From Pyrocephalus nanus (lineage: Eukaryota > Chordata > Aves > Passeriformes > Tyrannidae), in NCBI GenBank assembly GCA_038380795.1, contig CM076276.1:11050001-11114000 (forward strand): a stretch of 64,000 bases of DNA, in the 5' to 3' direction. Position 1 is the first letter of the stretch. Every line of letters begins with the position of its first letter. Both the position numbers and the translations under genes were made by a program. Below are positions 43,731 to 56,870 of the stretch, in pieces. The notes under the pieces are model-generated. The model did not search any database. It worked only from the letters and a program-made list of their open reading frames with translations, and was not told where the DNA came from.

Positions 43731-45890
43731 GGAGGGGGAAAAAAAAAATCAAAACTTTAAGGTATATGAACTGTGAAATTAAATCGAAATACTCAAATAA
43801 AGAATCACATAACAACATAAGCAAAGATGTTTACCAGGGCTTGAAGTTAAATACAGATTTTTTCATAAACCCTAACACCAAATGCAATAAAGTTCTCTGG
43901 AATGTTAAATATAATTTACAAGGGAAAAAAAATGTGCCCTGCTGCCATAAAGCATCTTGTGCAGTGTCCCTTTCCAGGGATCAGCGCAGGAGCAGGAGGA
44001 AACCTGCACTGCCATCCCTTGCTCAGGATTTCCCTATCTGAAGTGATCACGGACACACTCGGTGAGCGAGCAGCCCTTTCTCCATCCACAGCTCAGCCAA
44101 CAAACAGGAGCCAAGTAATCTGTGCTGCAGCTCCAGCAAAGGGGCTGCCTGGGGTGGGAGCATCGGCTCGGGCTGTTCAGCGGCACAGGGTCCCAGCTGC
44201 CCCAGAACGGGGTCCCAGGCAGGCAGGGGCACGGCCCAGTGCCTTTCATCGCCCATCTGGACCTCGCAGTGCCTGCACCAAAGCTGGGGAGTTCAGTCCG
44301 GGGAAAATCACGGTCTCACAGGACACTTATTCCTTGACTATTGCCCTTCTCGCTCCCCTGGTGTATCCGACATTAACGCCCCGAACTGACAGCACAAAGG
44401 CGGCATCTGGATAGCATAGCCTGTGGCTCTGGAGTCACGGCTGGTGGACTTGTGGTGTATCCAGATATATTCATTAAAACACTAATCAAGCAGAAGCTCA
44501 TTTGTGGAATTGTCTTTGAATTTAAAAGGGAAAAAAAAAAAAAAAATGGTTGGGCTACAAAGCCACTGTGCGGTCCAGAAGCGCTCTTTCCATAAAAGAC
44601 ATTCGACAGCCCAGGCCAGTACATGTCATCCCCACTCCTGGATGCCCACACGGGTTTTCCAGGTCCTGTCAAAATGCCAGGAAGTGGCAAACCAGTCATG
44701 GTGGTGGCAACTGGGGATGAAGAGCTCCTCGACGAGCTGTGAGCTGCTCCCACATGTCTATGCACAGGGGCAGGACAGTGCCTACATGGGCAGATTCTCT
44801 CCTGCAGGCGTGTTGGCATGTGGCAGTTATTTATGTAAGGAACAGAAATATGCATTATATATAAAATTAAAAAACACACTTAGAAGCTATTTTGTTGTCA
44901 TGCCCCCCCTTTGTGATGGTGTGAAAGGCTTTACCTCTTCCTCCTTGTCATTGAAACTCCAAGGCTGTGAACTGTTCCCAAAACTGAATGTCCCTCTACA
45001 AATGTCATCTTGAGTGGAGTTTTAAAATTTCTAAATGCAAGAAATGGTCTGTCACATGTCCCCAGTGTCCACAGAAGGCTTTAGTAAAAGCCACCAATTT
45101 CTGGGAGCAGAACCACCACATACCAGTCTCTGTTCTCTTCAGGATATAGGCAACAAAGAGAGAGGGATGATGCTTGCATGGGGTCCAGACCCCAACTTCA
45201 TATGTTTTGTCATGGACTGGTGGCAGTTTAGTTTTTTGGATCTGGACAAAGGAGAAGCTCTTCTTCAAGGGCAAGTAGAGGTGAATTGCTTGAGATGAAC
45301 TTTAATGCTCAAGGGAATTTTCCCCTCTACAGACAGGTCTCTGGATCTTGCTCCTATTGCAACTGGGGCAAAGAACTGCACCTTGAGTTCAGGAGGGTTT
45401 GAGGGCTGCCTGGGAGCTGAGCAAGTAGCAGAGGGATTCTGGAGAGGATCAGCAGTGAGGTCCAAGGCTTGAGAGCAACCAGACTTAACCAAGAAAAATC
45501 CAGCCTGTGTGGAAAAAACCCAGAAGTCAAAACGCAAATCCCCCAAACCTTACAGGACAGAAAGTGCCCTCAAGACTGGTTCCCACTAGCAACTTGGTTT
45601 GACAAGGAGATATATATGTGCCAAACTAAACTAATTTTCAGGCCCTTGGAGGAAACAAAATGACTGTTGCTATCATGGTGTAGCGTGAAAGCCTGGGTCA
45701 CGGGGGGAACGGGAGACAATCCTTTGTTCCAGCAGTCCCAGGTGCATCATGTACTGGGCAGAACTTTAGCTTACAATTTGGGATTAAAGTAAATCCTAGT
45801 ATTTTTCTGCATGCCTGCCTGCTCCCTGGCTCCCAGAGACTGCTGGGTAACTGCCTATTATCCCGTGGTTCCACTTCAGTGCCCTCCCCA
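43731..45890. other. Intergenic, no gene seen
   Basis: Begins with an AT-rich patch (43740-43930), then mid-GC DNA with an A run at about 44530-44545. Frames of 168-170 codons (43535-44041, 43902-44414, 44373-44879, 44504-45013) overlap on both strands and are not recognisable. Confidence 0.55.
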
Positions 45891-46555
45891 ATAAAACTTT
45901 TCATATCCTTATAAACGAACTAGATTGCCGTGTTATAAACATTTACACTGTGCTAACAGATCATCTCCGCACATCAGAATTGGCTAAATTCCCTTTTCCA
46001 GATGAATATATTGAAGGAGATTAGAGATATGATAGCTTTTCAGATTGCTGAACCCAGAGAAATTAGTTTAGTGAGCATTTACAGAGGCTAAATTGGAACC
46101 ATTAAATAGTGGATTAAATTGATGGTACTTTCATTGTCTGTCCTTCGGTACTGCTGTAAAATCAATTAGCCGTCACTATTCCATTCTCCATATAGTGAGA
46201 TTGTCAGCCTGGCTAGGAGCTGCAGAGCCTCACAGCAGTAGCAAGCAGTGTGAAAATACACCTATTAGGTGATGTGGCATGAAATAACATCATAGGGCAG
46301 AATGTCCCAGTGAGATTTATCCCAGCCTTATCTCTACTTTAACAGAGAGGGGACAGACAATAGACTCTGGTGACACTCTTATCCCCCGAACATGTGCACC
46401 GGGATGCTCTCTGGACTGACAATTATTGCATTGCCTCTCGACTGTCCTGAATTTTGCAATGGAAATCCCTTCTTTGCCCCCCTCTTAAACTGACAGTGTC
46501 CCATATTAAGAGTGGAGGATTTGAGCAGAGTAGGTTTGCATCTGATTTGGGAGGG
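45890..46555. promoter_or_regulatory. Candidate enhancer block
   Basis: About 660 bp of AT-leaning, unique, even-complexity DNA. Homeodomain words include AGAAATTAGTTTAGTG near 46059, GTGGATTAAATTGATGG near 46111 and AAATCAATTAGCCGTC near 46159. CAATTATTGCATTGCC near 46421 has a C/EBP-like ATTGCAT. The block ends at an A-rich run (46556-46571). No long frame exists inside. This is one of the most enhancer-like stretches of the right half, but conservation is not shown. Confidence 0.45.
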
Positions 46556-49500
46556 GAAAAAAAAAAAAAAAGATACCAACTTTTTCTCCTGCTTGATTTC
46601 GTTACAGCAGCTCTAAGTCCTGTTAGCTGGCTGATTTATTAGCACAGCTCCAGCCTGTTTTGCAGGACAGCACAGCTTTGCCTCAGCCAAAGAAACTGAG
46701 GCACAGGAACAAGTGTCTTACCACCTCCCTGAGACTTCAGGGGTGTGACACAGTGCAGAATTCTGCTGATGAGGACCACACCAAGTACTTTCCAGCCCTT
46801 TTCAGATACAGTTGCTTGGTTTGCACTCTTTCTTATATGGGAGAAAAAACCAGAAAATGATAAATAACTTGCTCCCAGGTCATGGGGCGAGTTGGAGCAG
46901 TGAGGTCTCTTTATCCTCAACCACTGACCTCCCACCACCATTCTCTGCCTGTACCCACTGCATGCAACTACCTCCTAATGGGGAAAATGGAAATATTCTC
47001 CAAATTTGTGCTATTAAACTCTTCTCTAACAGTGTGAAATTGAAAGTAATGAAGAAAACAAGTCCCCTAAATTCAAGCTTTAACCTTTTGACCTTTTTCC
47101 TGCCGTTTTTCCTCCCAGGAGAAGTCTTGGCCCTGATTTGAAAAGCTGTCATCCCCATTGTCCACTGTGGGGTGAACTGGAGGAGATTTTCCATTCCCAG
47201 AGAGCTTTTCTTTCAATATTTAAGTTTTCTATTGAACGTAGAAATGGAAAAAAAACCCCTACATTTCCAATAAAACTGCATCCAGTTCCAATTTCTTGCA
47301 CTGACGTGACAAAGTTTTTAAATCTCTTGTCAACGTCTTAGTTATGCTTCACGAAGGAACTATCTGGAGCTGCTGGCCTTTGTATTAAATATTTGCTAGG
47401 GTGGTAATTCTCTTCCCAATAACACCCCTCTTTGCAGAGGTGAGATGGGATCCCAAACGCTCCTCACTTACTCCAGTGTCCTAAACTCAGCAGATGTTCA
47501 AATTTCCCCTTATCCTGAGCGGGATGTGGGGTGAAGCGGTGATTTCAGTGCAGTTGTATTTTATGCAGTGCTCCTCTGCCTGACCCAAGCCTGGTCCTGG
47601 CTGAAGTGGATGCAGAGCAGCATCTCCACTGGGATCTGTAAAACACTGTGCACACTTGCTGGAAGTGCTTGTTACCCAAATCTCCATCTCCTGAGTCCAG
47701 AAAAATGTCCTCTTGTGGAAACCATGAAGGGAGTATGGGCTGATGCCCCCACATGTTCTCAGCTCATGGAAGTAAGGGGAGAAGTGGAGGGTGACAGTAA
47801 TGGTACAGCCCAACACTTTAGCCCTGGATTTGGCCATGTTTACAGACACCCTTCACTGCTCCCCTAATCAGGTCTCACTCTCCTCCAGCCCAGCCAGCAA
47901 TCAGCCCTTCGTTATCACTGGAATCTCATTGCTAATTGAGGTCTGAGAGTCTTTATTTCCTGGACATCTCATGCATGGTGAGGGCACCACCTTTTGCAAA
48001 TAAATCATGTCATCATCTGTTTGGCATCGCTCTTTGTTGCAGAGGGCTGGGGAGCACAACAAAAACACCTGTTTTCTCAGAACTATGCCTAGAGCTTCCC
48101 CCACTCCACCCTCCACCACTTGGCCCTCCACAACTACCACGGGGTTCCTGGCAGCTCCCTGTAGACAAAGTCAGGCTACAGGTAGCTTCTACATGGAACA
48201 GCGATTTCCCTACCTAAACCCATTAATAGCAAGAGTAATTTTTGTTTCAATGTGCTGTTCCTCCTTTTCTTGTAATTCCTACAACTCTCTTTCTGTAGGA
48301 AACATCTTGCCTCTTCTAAAATATTGCTTCTCTGACTTTTCAGGGATTCCTGTCTGCAGCTGCAGTGGGGTCAGATTGAGTGAGTGTAGGTCAACTTCAG
48401 GATGATGCAACATTGTGCTGGTGCGAATCACAAGTTTCCATTTTCTCACAGTCCACACTTCCCTCTCAGAGAAGGAAGAACTGATGTGACCTTGAGAAAG
48501 TGGCATTGCCCAGCTGAGCTTCACTGTCCTATGTACTGGGACTCTGATCAGGTACATGAGAGGCTTTCTCCTGCGTGGAAACAATTTCTTTTTCTCTTCT
48601 TCCTCTGAAGTTAAGCCTTTGCTTCTCCTACATTTTCCTATTGCATGGACATCTTCTAAGATCCTATGTCTTAGTTCCTGTTATTTCTTATACATCTTAA
48701 AATTTCCACTGTAGGCTTTGTCACTTCCTTGTGTCCTCCCAGCCCAGCTGGATCACTGTCCTGCTTCAGCCTTGCTTGCAATGCTCATCTTAACAAAGCA
48801 GATGGAGCAGAGCAACAACTTTACCTTGGAAAAGTATAGTTTGGCAAAGTACTTCCTTAAAATTGCTCAGCCTTTTGGCCACAGTCCTCAGTGCCTTGCT
48901 GTGGATCCCATAGCAGGTTGTAGCAAGACCCATGGATTCACTTCTTGCTGCTGATGGAAGATGCTGTTCCTAAATCAACAGGGAACTTCGGCAGTCAGCC
49001 TGCGAGATAGATCTAACTGCTTCTGCCACTGCCCCATTTATCTTCATTTCCATTTTTGCATTGATGGGTATCATACACCACAAAGAGCCAGCCCAGCCGT
49101 GAAATGACACCGGACTGGCAACCTCATAATTATCCAGGCTCACGTATCAATTCTCTTCAATCCCTTCGTGACACTCCATTGCTTCCTCATAACTTCCTCA
49201 TCTGACAGATCAGCACTGTGCACCCGAACCGCCTGAGAGCCCCCGGGTAATAGCCTTGGGGACAAAGTTAGCCCTGGCAGAAGTGGGCAAAGATGCTTGT
49301 TGGCTTCAGTGAGAGTTTTGCTCACTTTGTGCCAAGCCTGAAAACCGTCCAACCTCTCTTCCATGCACACAAAGACCTCATCTCCACTGCCTGCTGGAGG
49401 GGTCTGATCCCTGCGTTCGAGGTGCAGCACTGCAAGGACTCACCCTGCTCCAGAGCTGTAAGACCCCCTGTTCATCCAGCCAGCCCCAGGGGTGGTTTTT

Positions 49501-50410
49501 TCTGACCCTCTCTTTTTCCTCTCCTTGGGAGGCACTTTAAACTTCCTTTGCAATCCAGAGCAATTGTACCACAGATTTGGACACAACATGAAGATGTTGA
49601 AGGGGGAAGGATGTGAAACACTGGTCATAAATTTCTTCCCCCACACAGCCTGGCTGTTTCTCCCAGAACATCTTCCCTGTTTTGAGGCACAGCAATTGCA
49701 GGATGAGCCACAACTGTGGGAGCACTGGTGTGAGCTCTGCAGCAGGGCTTGGGGACTTGCCCCTTTCTATGCAAACTGAAAACCTCGGACCAAAAACCCC
49801 CTTGGAGATGCTCCCACACGCAGAGGTAAAACATAACCCACGGACAGGTACCTGGAGAAGAAGGGATGTTGGGCAGAAATCTGGCACCAAATTGCTGGAG
49901 AATTTATTCCTGCTGCCACTTGCACCCCAAGGATGGGTGGGTGAGGAAACCTCGCTGGCTTCCCCAGTGCTGGCAGAGCCAGGCAGGCAAGCTGGGCAGT
50001 GGGCGTTGTGCTGCCTGAGCCCCTGCTGCTCGAGGCAACTGCCTTCCTCATCCACATCCTGGGCCCCTTCTGCCCATCACACAGGCACAGCGTGTGGCCA
50101 GGCCCTGCCGTCAGGGACAGAGGGTGGCTGGAGCAAAGCTGCGCTCAGCCGAGTGCGAGGCTGCTCGAGTCAGGGAAAGCCTCACCACTGGTTTTTAATT
50201 TGCTTTGGATCGAGGCCATTATCATTAGAATAATCTCAAGCAGGTGATAGGCAGGAGTAAATTAATTCTGAATAAAAGCGTTTGGGGGGTGGGCGCCAAG
50301 GAAAGGCAGGGTTGGGCATTGGGTACTGCCTTCATGGGTTGGTCAGAGAGGATGTTTGGTGACAAAGTGGACTTGGACTTGCCTTGGAAGGAGTGTATTT
50401 CCTCTCTGAA
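46556..50410. other. Intergenic, no gene seen
   Basis: Starts with an A run (46556-46571). The rest is mid-GC unique DNA, AT-leaning near 47030-47340. The longest frames (172 codons minus at 49537-50055, 183 codons plus at 49682-50233) overlap antisense to each other and have no recognisable domain. Confidence 0.55.
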
Positions 50411-50420
50411 ATTTCCTCTG

Positions 50421-50444
50421 TTTTTTTTTTTTTTTTTTTTTTTT
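50421..50444. repeat. Poly(T) tract, 24 bases
   Basis: An uninterrupted T24 run. On the minus strand it would be a poly(A), but no retroposed body is recognisable upstream on that strand. Confidence 0.9.
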
Positions 50445-50509
50445 CTGCTAGAGACCCTCAGACCTGAAATGCACAAGCCAGTGTTTAACAGCGAATGCAG
50501 AGGGTGGTG

Positions 50510-50955
50510 TGAGCAGGGTTATTTATGCGATTTTATTTTTAATTCGCCTTGTCCACTGAAATCATGTGCATGAAAACAATTGAAAATAAATTATCTCCCA
50601 TCTCCAGAAAGAATCTTTCACTGTTGTTCCTGGAGCCACCCGGACACATGAACAATTAATCCTCGACTCCAGACGCAAGTGACTCAACCAATAAAACAGC
50701 TGTCAGCTGCCGGTCCTGGGGAGGTGCTGCCTAATATCCCAGGAGAGGATAATTATTCTTATCTGATTTGGCTCTGGAATGAAATCATAAAAAGCCTCGT
50801 CCCATTCTGTAAATTCAGTTCTTCTTAGCAGGTTAAGCAGAGCCCAAATGACTAACATTTCTGTCAGCACCGACTCTGGCTAAGGGCTAATATACCATGA
50901 AGAATAACCCAATAATAAATCTTATTATAGGGAAGGAAGGGAAAAAAAGGAGAGA
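50510..50955. promoter_or_regulatory. Candidate enhancer with tandem E-boxes and AP-1 site
   Basis: Unique, even-complexity DNA with two CAGCTG E-boxes spaced by one base (50697-50702 and 50704-50709), a TGACTCA AP-1 core at 50680-50686, a CCAAT word and AATAAAA just before the E-boxes, ACAATTAATCC near 50652, and GATAATTATTCTTATCTGATTT near 50748 in part (GATA and homeodomain cores). No frame of note. Strong enhancer texture; function is inferred. Confidence 0.5.
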
Positions 50956-52900
50956 GACAGCATGCAAGAGAGTGGAACCTCAGAGACGACCTAAGAGGGT
51001 GTGAGGCAGTTTCAGTGGCTGGCAGAAGTGGTTTCAGATTGTCATTCATAGGGAAATTTCTGAGTAATTTTATTGCAAATTCTCACTAATATTGACTCAA
51101 ACCTGAATGTTTTGTGTGGAACTGTTTCTGGAGCCAGGACTTATTTTCTTTTTCTTTGGGCATTTTTCTTTGTTATGAGTGATACCTTTTGGTGTGCAAT
51201 GCGTAGATATTGTAAAAATATACCCTCAGCACAGAGAGAGATGCTTCTTTGAAAGCATGGCAGTGATTTGGGAACACTGAAGCCCAAACAGGCCTTCAAT
51301 GCTCCCTGGGATGGAAAATCCCCTTAAGCCTGGAAGTGGATAAAACCAATACTGTGTCCACATCTCCCAGATTTTGAGGTGGCAGGTAGACACAGGTCTC
51401 TGAGTCTTCCTGTGCCTGGGATGTCTCCAGCACACCCCATCCAAGCTTTTCAGCCCCATTCCTGAGCCCCACTGCAGGGACATCCCAGTGCAAGACCAGA
51501 GCTGGGTCACCCAACATCTCATGGTGGTGTAGAAACTGGGGATGGAGGCTGAGCTGAGCAAGAGCTTCAAAACCAAACCTTCGTGTCTCTCCCTTGGATG
51601 AACACAGGCTCAGCTGCTGAAGTCAATGCCTGGGAAGAACCTGCTCTCTTGGAATGGTGAGCTCTCCCTCATCATGGAAAGATTTACTGCCTGGGTGGAA
51701 AGTGCTTGGCTGGGGGGATGGGACACGGTGTTGAGTTTAAAGTTCAGGATGACCTTTGTTGTTGCCTTTCATACCACCGATCAAGAGGCTCCTGGAAATA
51801 ATGACCGTGCAACTCTATCTGATGTCCCTGGGTCTCTGTTTCCAGAGGTCCCCCCAGCAGGCATTTTCCCAGGCAGGAGGGCTGAATGCCTTCGGAAGTG
51901 CTGTGTGGTGGGATGGCAGCAGGGCATGGGGACAGCAGGGGAGGGAGCTCAGGGAGTGCACGAGGGGTCTGGAGTTCGGGAAACTGCCCAGAGATCTGGT
52001 GGGGAGGAGCTCTGCAGAAGATTGATGTCAGAGTTCTGGTGCCACCAACGTGTCTCTCCCACGCCTGGGAAGGACGTTAAGGAAGAGCAGGGACTTGGTG
52101 GCCAGGACAAGCTGGAAAAGAGGAATCTCAGACCTCAGCAAGGAAACTCAGGTCACAGCCATGTGAATCGTGTGCACTTTTGTCTTTGGCTTGTTGCTCC
52201 ATCCTGAGGAACCATCAGTGGCTGGCACTTGGGGACTGTGGGGACAGGGACAAAAACTGAGAAGGGAGTGGTAAGGAGATGCCCTCTAGTACCAGAGGGA
52301 CTTGGGACTCATCTCAGCTTTCCAATGCTGCCCAGGGCTGCCTCACCATGACATTGCCTTTGCAAAGCATGTGATTCTCCCAGGCCTCCCTGGAGGGGCA
52401 GCCAGATACTATTTCAAGTAGGCAAAGCCAGAGCTGGGGGTCAGCAGGTCAGCAATGTCACGGTGCCTCTGGGCTGCGGAGGAGATGGAAGGAAGAGTAC
52501 AGGGTTGCAACCATGCTAGGGAGAGTGGTGTGTGCCCAAAGCAATAGGGGATGCAGTGGGGGCTTTTCATGAACCAGCATGACCCCAATAGCATGGGTCA
52601 TTCCAGGGTGGAGCAGGGCAGCCATGCTGATGAAGAGCAGGTATTTGGAGCAAGAGGGACAGGGATAACAGGTGTCACCCAGATGCGAGATCACCTTCCA
52701 TCCCTCCTGGTAAGAGACATCACCTTTTATGGCTCTTTCCTCTTTGGAGCTGCCTGTGACCACTGCTCAGGGAGAAAGGGTGCAGTGAAAAGCAATATAA
52801 ATACCACATATCACCGCTTGTGTCCAGAGCCAAACAAGTCAGGCAAACCTAATCTCTGAAAAGGTGGACAAATATTTGCTGAGAAAGGTTCTTCCAGGCC
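50956..52900. other. Intergenic, no gene seen
   Basis: Mid-GC DNA. A 193-codon plus-strand frame (51626-52207) is the longest here and shows no recognisable family, signal peptide or splice context. Confidence 0.55.
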
Positions 52901-53240
52901 TTGCTCAGGTTCAGGCTGATGGCTGAATTGTAGATATAATCTGGAGAGACAAGACCCGGAATCTGGATTATTTAATAGAGAAATTTATCTGTTTATTGAA
53001 GAAACTTTAGGACTACAAGAAATTGCCATAATCCCTCAGAAATTGAGGCAAATCCAGGATGGAAACATAGTATATAAATTCCTATAAATCTATAAATTTA
53101 CTACAATCTGGATACAGTTAAATACTACCGCACTAATAAAGCTTTATACAATTAATTTTTATCCTTAGAAACCCTTTGAAATTCTGTTTATGCAATAACT
53201 TTGATTTTGCTTCATTGTCCTTTCTAGTGATTGTATCTCC
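52901..53240. other. AT-rich spacer, weak regulatory candidate
   Basis: AT-rich (ATAAATTCCTATAAATCTAT near 53072), with an AATAAAGCTTTATAC near 53136. No gene, and no clear repeat. Confidence 0.4.
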
Positions 53241-53950
53241 ATCTGGTGGGAGTGAAGGACTTGTAAGACTGACCTGGCCAGACCAGCAAAAAGGCACATG
53301 GGAACAACAGTTTCACTCAGAGGTGAGCTTTATTGTTTACTATATGAAGATCTAAAGAGAGAAAGACAACTGGTGATACCAACCTGGGACAAGAAATTAA
53401 AATACTCAGAGATGGAAAAGAAAAAAGAATGAACAGTGGCCACATTAGGGATCTGGTCTCTATCAGAGGGAAGCAGAGTGGTCCAGTAGTGTGGCAAAGT
53501 CAAAGATCGCTTGGAAACACAGAAGGCAACATTGGCATGCTCTGGGCCAATGGAGGGAGAGGGTGGCAAAATATGGGGAAGGTTCAGACAGCCCTGCCAC
53601 GATGGGGATGGACAGCTGATACATAACTTGATGAGCATGTATAGCTGGTGCTTGGAAGGATACTCCAACTTTTCCTCTTTGCTAAGGGAGACATTTGCAT
53701 GTACATTGATTAAATTTACCCGTGAGAGACGTCGGTCCCATGTAGCTTTGAACACATTCAGACCTGATTGCCTTATTAAGTCCAATGTTCATTTTTAAGC
53801 CACTATCTGTAGAAGGCATCGTGCTCCAAATTGTACCTGGCTTAGCTTTTATCTCAGATGCCTGCTTACCATAAAAGCCTGGGAAGGCAGTGCAGTGACT
53901 TCTTCCAATAAAAAAATTAAAAGCTGAGATTTCTCTGGCCAAGGGAAGCA
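53241..53950. other. Intergenic, no gene seen
   Basis: A 151-codon minus-strand frame (53330-53785) is open. An AATAAAGCTCACC on the minus strand near 53325 looks like a polyadenylation or LTR signal, but no matching repeat ends, primer-binding site or known protein support a retroelement. Confidence 0.5.
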
Positions 53951-54350
53951 ATCAGTCAGTGATATTGAAAGATCCGTCATCAAAGTATGAGGCAAAGAAT
54001 GAATAGTCTTCTAAATCAGTCAAACATTTTAAACATCCCCTTTGTAATTGACAATTTTGTAATATTTATTCACAACAGATCTGATTGCTGGATTCCCACT
54101 GGCTCCCCTCAGGAGGGTTTGCGTGAAATCAGTTTGAAATGGTGTGTCAATTTTTTTCTGAAGTCACCATCTGGCTGATAGACTTGAGTCTGTTCTAATA
54201 CACTGACCCAGTGAATCGCTGCTAAACAATTCCCAGGGGTCTCCACTCCTCTCACAGGCAATCCGGGAGAACACTGCCAGGAGAGAGTGGGCCAGACAGG
54301 CATATTTTAATGTGTTGTATTGAAGGATTGTAAAAGAATTTGATTTATGT
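53951..54350. promoter_or_regulatory. Weak candidate regulatory block
   Basis: AT-leaning, unique DNA with ATCAAAGTATGAGGC (TCF/LEF-like ATCAAAG) near 53978, TTGTAATTGACAATTTTG near 54041 (an ATTGACAAT inverted word) and AGATCTGATTGC near 54078. Regulatory role is inferred only. Confidence 0.3.
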
Positions 54351-54466
54351 AAAGAAAAAGAAATCTTGGGATGGTCTCATTCACTCTTGCACCCTGGTGC
54401 TGGTTTCAAATGTGAGGGGAGGTTCACAACTGGTATTAATGGCATGAAATTACCTGAAACTGTGCT

Positions 54467-54480
54467 GGGGGGGGGGGGGG
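54467..54480. repeat. G14 homopolymer
   Basis: Fourteen consecutive G residues followed by AAATCCC. It is simple sequence with quadruplex potential. Confidence 0.9.
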
Positions 54481-54960
54481 AAATCCCAACAAATAAAACC
54501 CCATAAAAAGCCCCTTTACCTGATCAGCAGCAAGGAACTCAAACATTTGATAGCAGCAACCACCACAACCCAGCATCAAAAATAAATATTGGATCAAGTG
54601 CATCACACTTCTATTTTAAATATGTGACAGTACATACATGACACAGAGGTCCTGCAAAATCAGCTCCATTCCATATCGCCAAAAATCCCTGGGATGAAAT
54701 ATGGTCATATTCTCCTACATACCAGGAATAGTTCATATGGCACACACTGATAATTAGATGCTTCCTCCCATCATCCCTCAGCAAAGCGCTGCTGCCACCC
54801 TTGTGAATTATATTTTCTACTGTGCAAGGGACTCTTTGTCACTGTTCCCCAGGCCCAGAGCATGTGCACACACTGCTGTCACAGACACAGCATGGCATGT
54901 GCACCCACACACGTGTGTTTGTGTACATATCCCCACATACACACAAGTCTGGCACAGTTC
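54481..54960. other. Intergenic, no gene seen
   Basis: AT-leaning at first, then a CA-rich stretch (ACACACGTGTGT near 54909, ACATACACACAAG near 54937). No coding signal. Confidence 0.5.
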
Positions 54961-55165
54961 TAGGATGACTAATATTTTTTGACAGGCGAGTAAATCATCA
55001 TTACAGCATTTGTTTTTTTCCATTACCGTCAATCATTATTGTATGTCTGATCAAGTAGAATTTGTCTTCGGCTGCTTAAAATGTTCCTGGTCGTTTCTCA
55101 AGGCTAAACATCATCTCTAGATAAATAACACTTACTGCAATAATGTGCATGTGAAAAAGCTGATC
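54961..55165. promoter_or_regulatory. Candidate conserved noncoding element
   Basis: Even-complexity DNA with TTACCGTCAATCATTATTG near 55023 (PBX/HOX-like TCAATCATTA), GTCTGATCAAGTAG near 55045 and ATAATGTGCATGTG near 55140. No frame of note. Confidence 0.35.
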
Positions 55166-56870
55166 CAAACTCCACTGAAATCACATGAAGAGTATTGGCT
55201 CAAGCAACATTGATTTAAGTCCTAAAGGATCATTTGTTTCTCAATAGAACCCCAGTAAGAGACTGAACATGGAGAATGTTTTATAGGGTTTGATTAATTC
55301 CCTCTTTGACAAATGAAGTAAGGCTACTGATCAAAGCAAGAGAAGAAGTGGATATCTAAAGCCTGTGAAAATATCTAGAATACCACAAGCTGGTGAAACA
55401 TGCAGGGAAGTTCTCTGCAAATCAAGTCAATTTTTAAATGCATTTGCATCAGCTATGCTGGGGTCCATTCTGCAGGCTCATCCACTGGGAACTCTAAGAA
55501 TGCAGGTGCTTGGGAAGATGTGCAAGAATAGCAGGAATAAAGGTTGAATTGAGACCAGGAAAAAACTGAAGTGGTCTTCCAGACCCATAAACCAAGGTAA
55601 TGGGAACAAGGGAAACAAGTGTAGACTGGGTCAGGACACCTCCAGAATATCTTGTCTTACTGCCACATTTGAAGGACCTTGCCTGGGGTCATACTTGGAT
55701 GCTCTCAGACATCTCAATGTCTCTACACCTGACAGCCATCAGGGGCTTCACTCATCAGAGGATGTAAAACTCCCCCCCAAATATATCCCACCATTAAAAC
55801 CGTGCAGGGAATCAAAACTTGCCAGGACAGGATGGCAAGCGCTTTCTGCAGGCATTGTAATTAACAGTAAGAGTAATTAAACTTTTAACACCAGCTAAGC
55901 TCAATATCTAAGATCTGGGGGTTAATGTAGCAGTTTTCAAAAGGACAGGAAAATAAAGTAGTAATAAAATAAAATGAACGGTGCAAGGACCCTGAGGCAT
56001 GCTCATCCTCTGCACATTCCAGTGACGAACGTGTCCTATTCCTTCAGCTGCAGGAAGACCCCAGTGCTCCCTGCCTGCTGGTTAATTATTTTGTTACCAC
56101 GGGGCTGTGCAGGTTTGGTCATTGTGTGGATCACAGACCGCCGGCAGCCTGGAGGATGAGAAGACAAGCTCTGAAGCAGCTGCAGGAAAAAAAAAAGATG
56201 TTTGCATCCCACCTTCTCTCCCCATTTCTGGGCTTGCAAACCAGAGAGAAACAGATGGGAGGGAAATAAAATTGACAGATGAACATTCAGAGTTTATCCT
56301 CATTTTTATTGGGTTGTAGTGGAGACCATCGTGGCAGTGCTGTGCACGATGTTAGTGGGATTTCTTTTCCTTCATCTTACAAGAAAGTTTGGTGGTTGTT
56401 ATAAAAAAGGACGAGAAGCAGAAGTGTCCTGTGGGGCTTGGGCAGGTTTGGGAGTGATTGACCCTTTCCAAACCTGTGAGACTGGTGTGGCAGAGCCCTG
56501 TGCAAGGTCCTGGGTGCTGCTGGACAGGAGCAGGGGAAGGAGCACCCATACTGGGATGCCTCCCTCTATGCACCTCAAGTGCCAGTGGGTTTAAGAGGTC
56601 ATCCCTCCCTGGGCTCCCTCCTCCTGTCCCCTGTCACCTGTCCCTGTGGCAAGGTGCCCTGGCCAGTGCTGGTAATACTCAGTGCAAACCTATGCAAGTA
56701 AAGGACATGTGCCTGTCTAGTCTTTGTCACGTTCAGGTCACTTTGCCTGTTGTTTTGCCAGTTTTTCCCAGGTTGGATCTAAAGAGAAAAGCATTTTTCT
56801 CAGGAATAGGCTTTTTGTCCTTGAAGGATTCTGCTGTTGCCTCCTTACGTCTCTTAATTGTATAGCCCTA
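55166..56870. other. Intergenic, no gene seen
   Basis: Mid-GC to AT-leaning unique DNA, with an AT-rich patch at 55850-55980 and an A run at about 56187-56197. A 135-codon plus-strand frame (56458-56865) has no recognisable domain. Confidence 0.5.

Noticed and set aside
49537..50233. Antisense pair of 172- and 183-codon frames
   Set aside because: Mutually overlapping on opposite strands with no family resemblance; likely composition-driven.
51626..52207. 193-codon plus-strand open frame
   Set aside because: No domain, no splice context, and no resemblance to a known protein.
53241..53400. Possible minus-strand LTR (AATAAAGCTCACC)
   Set aside because: No TG...CA ends, primer-binding site, second LTR or coding remnant could be identified.
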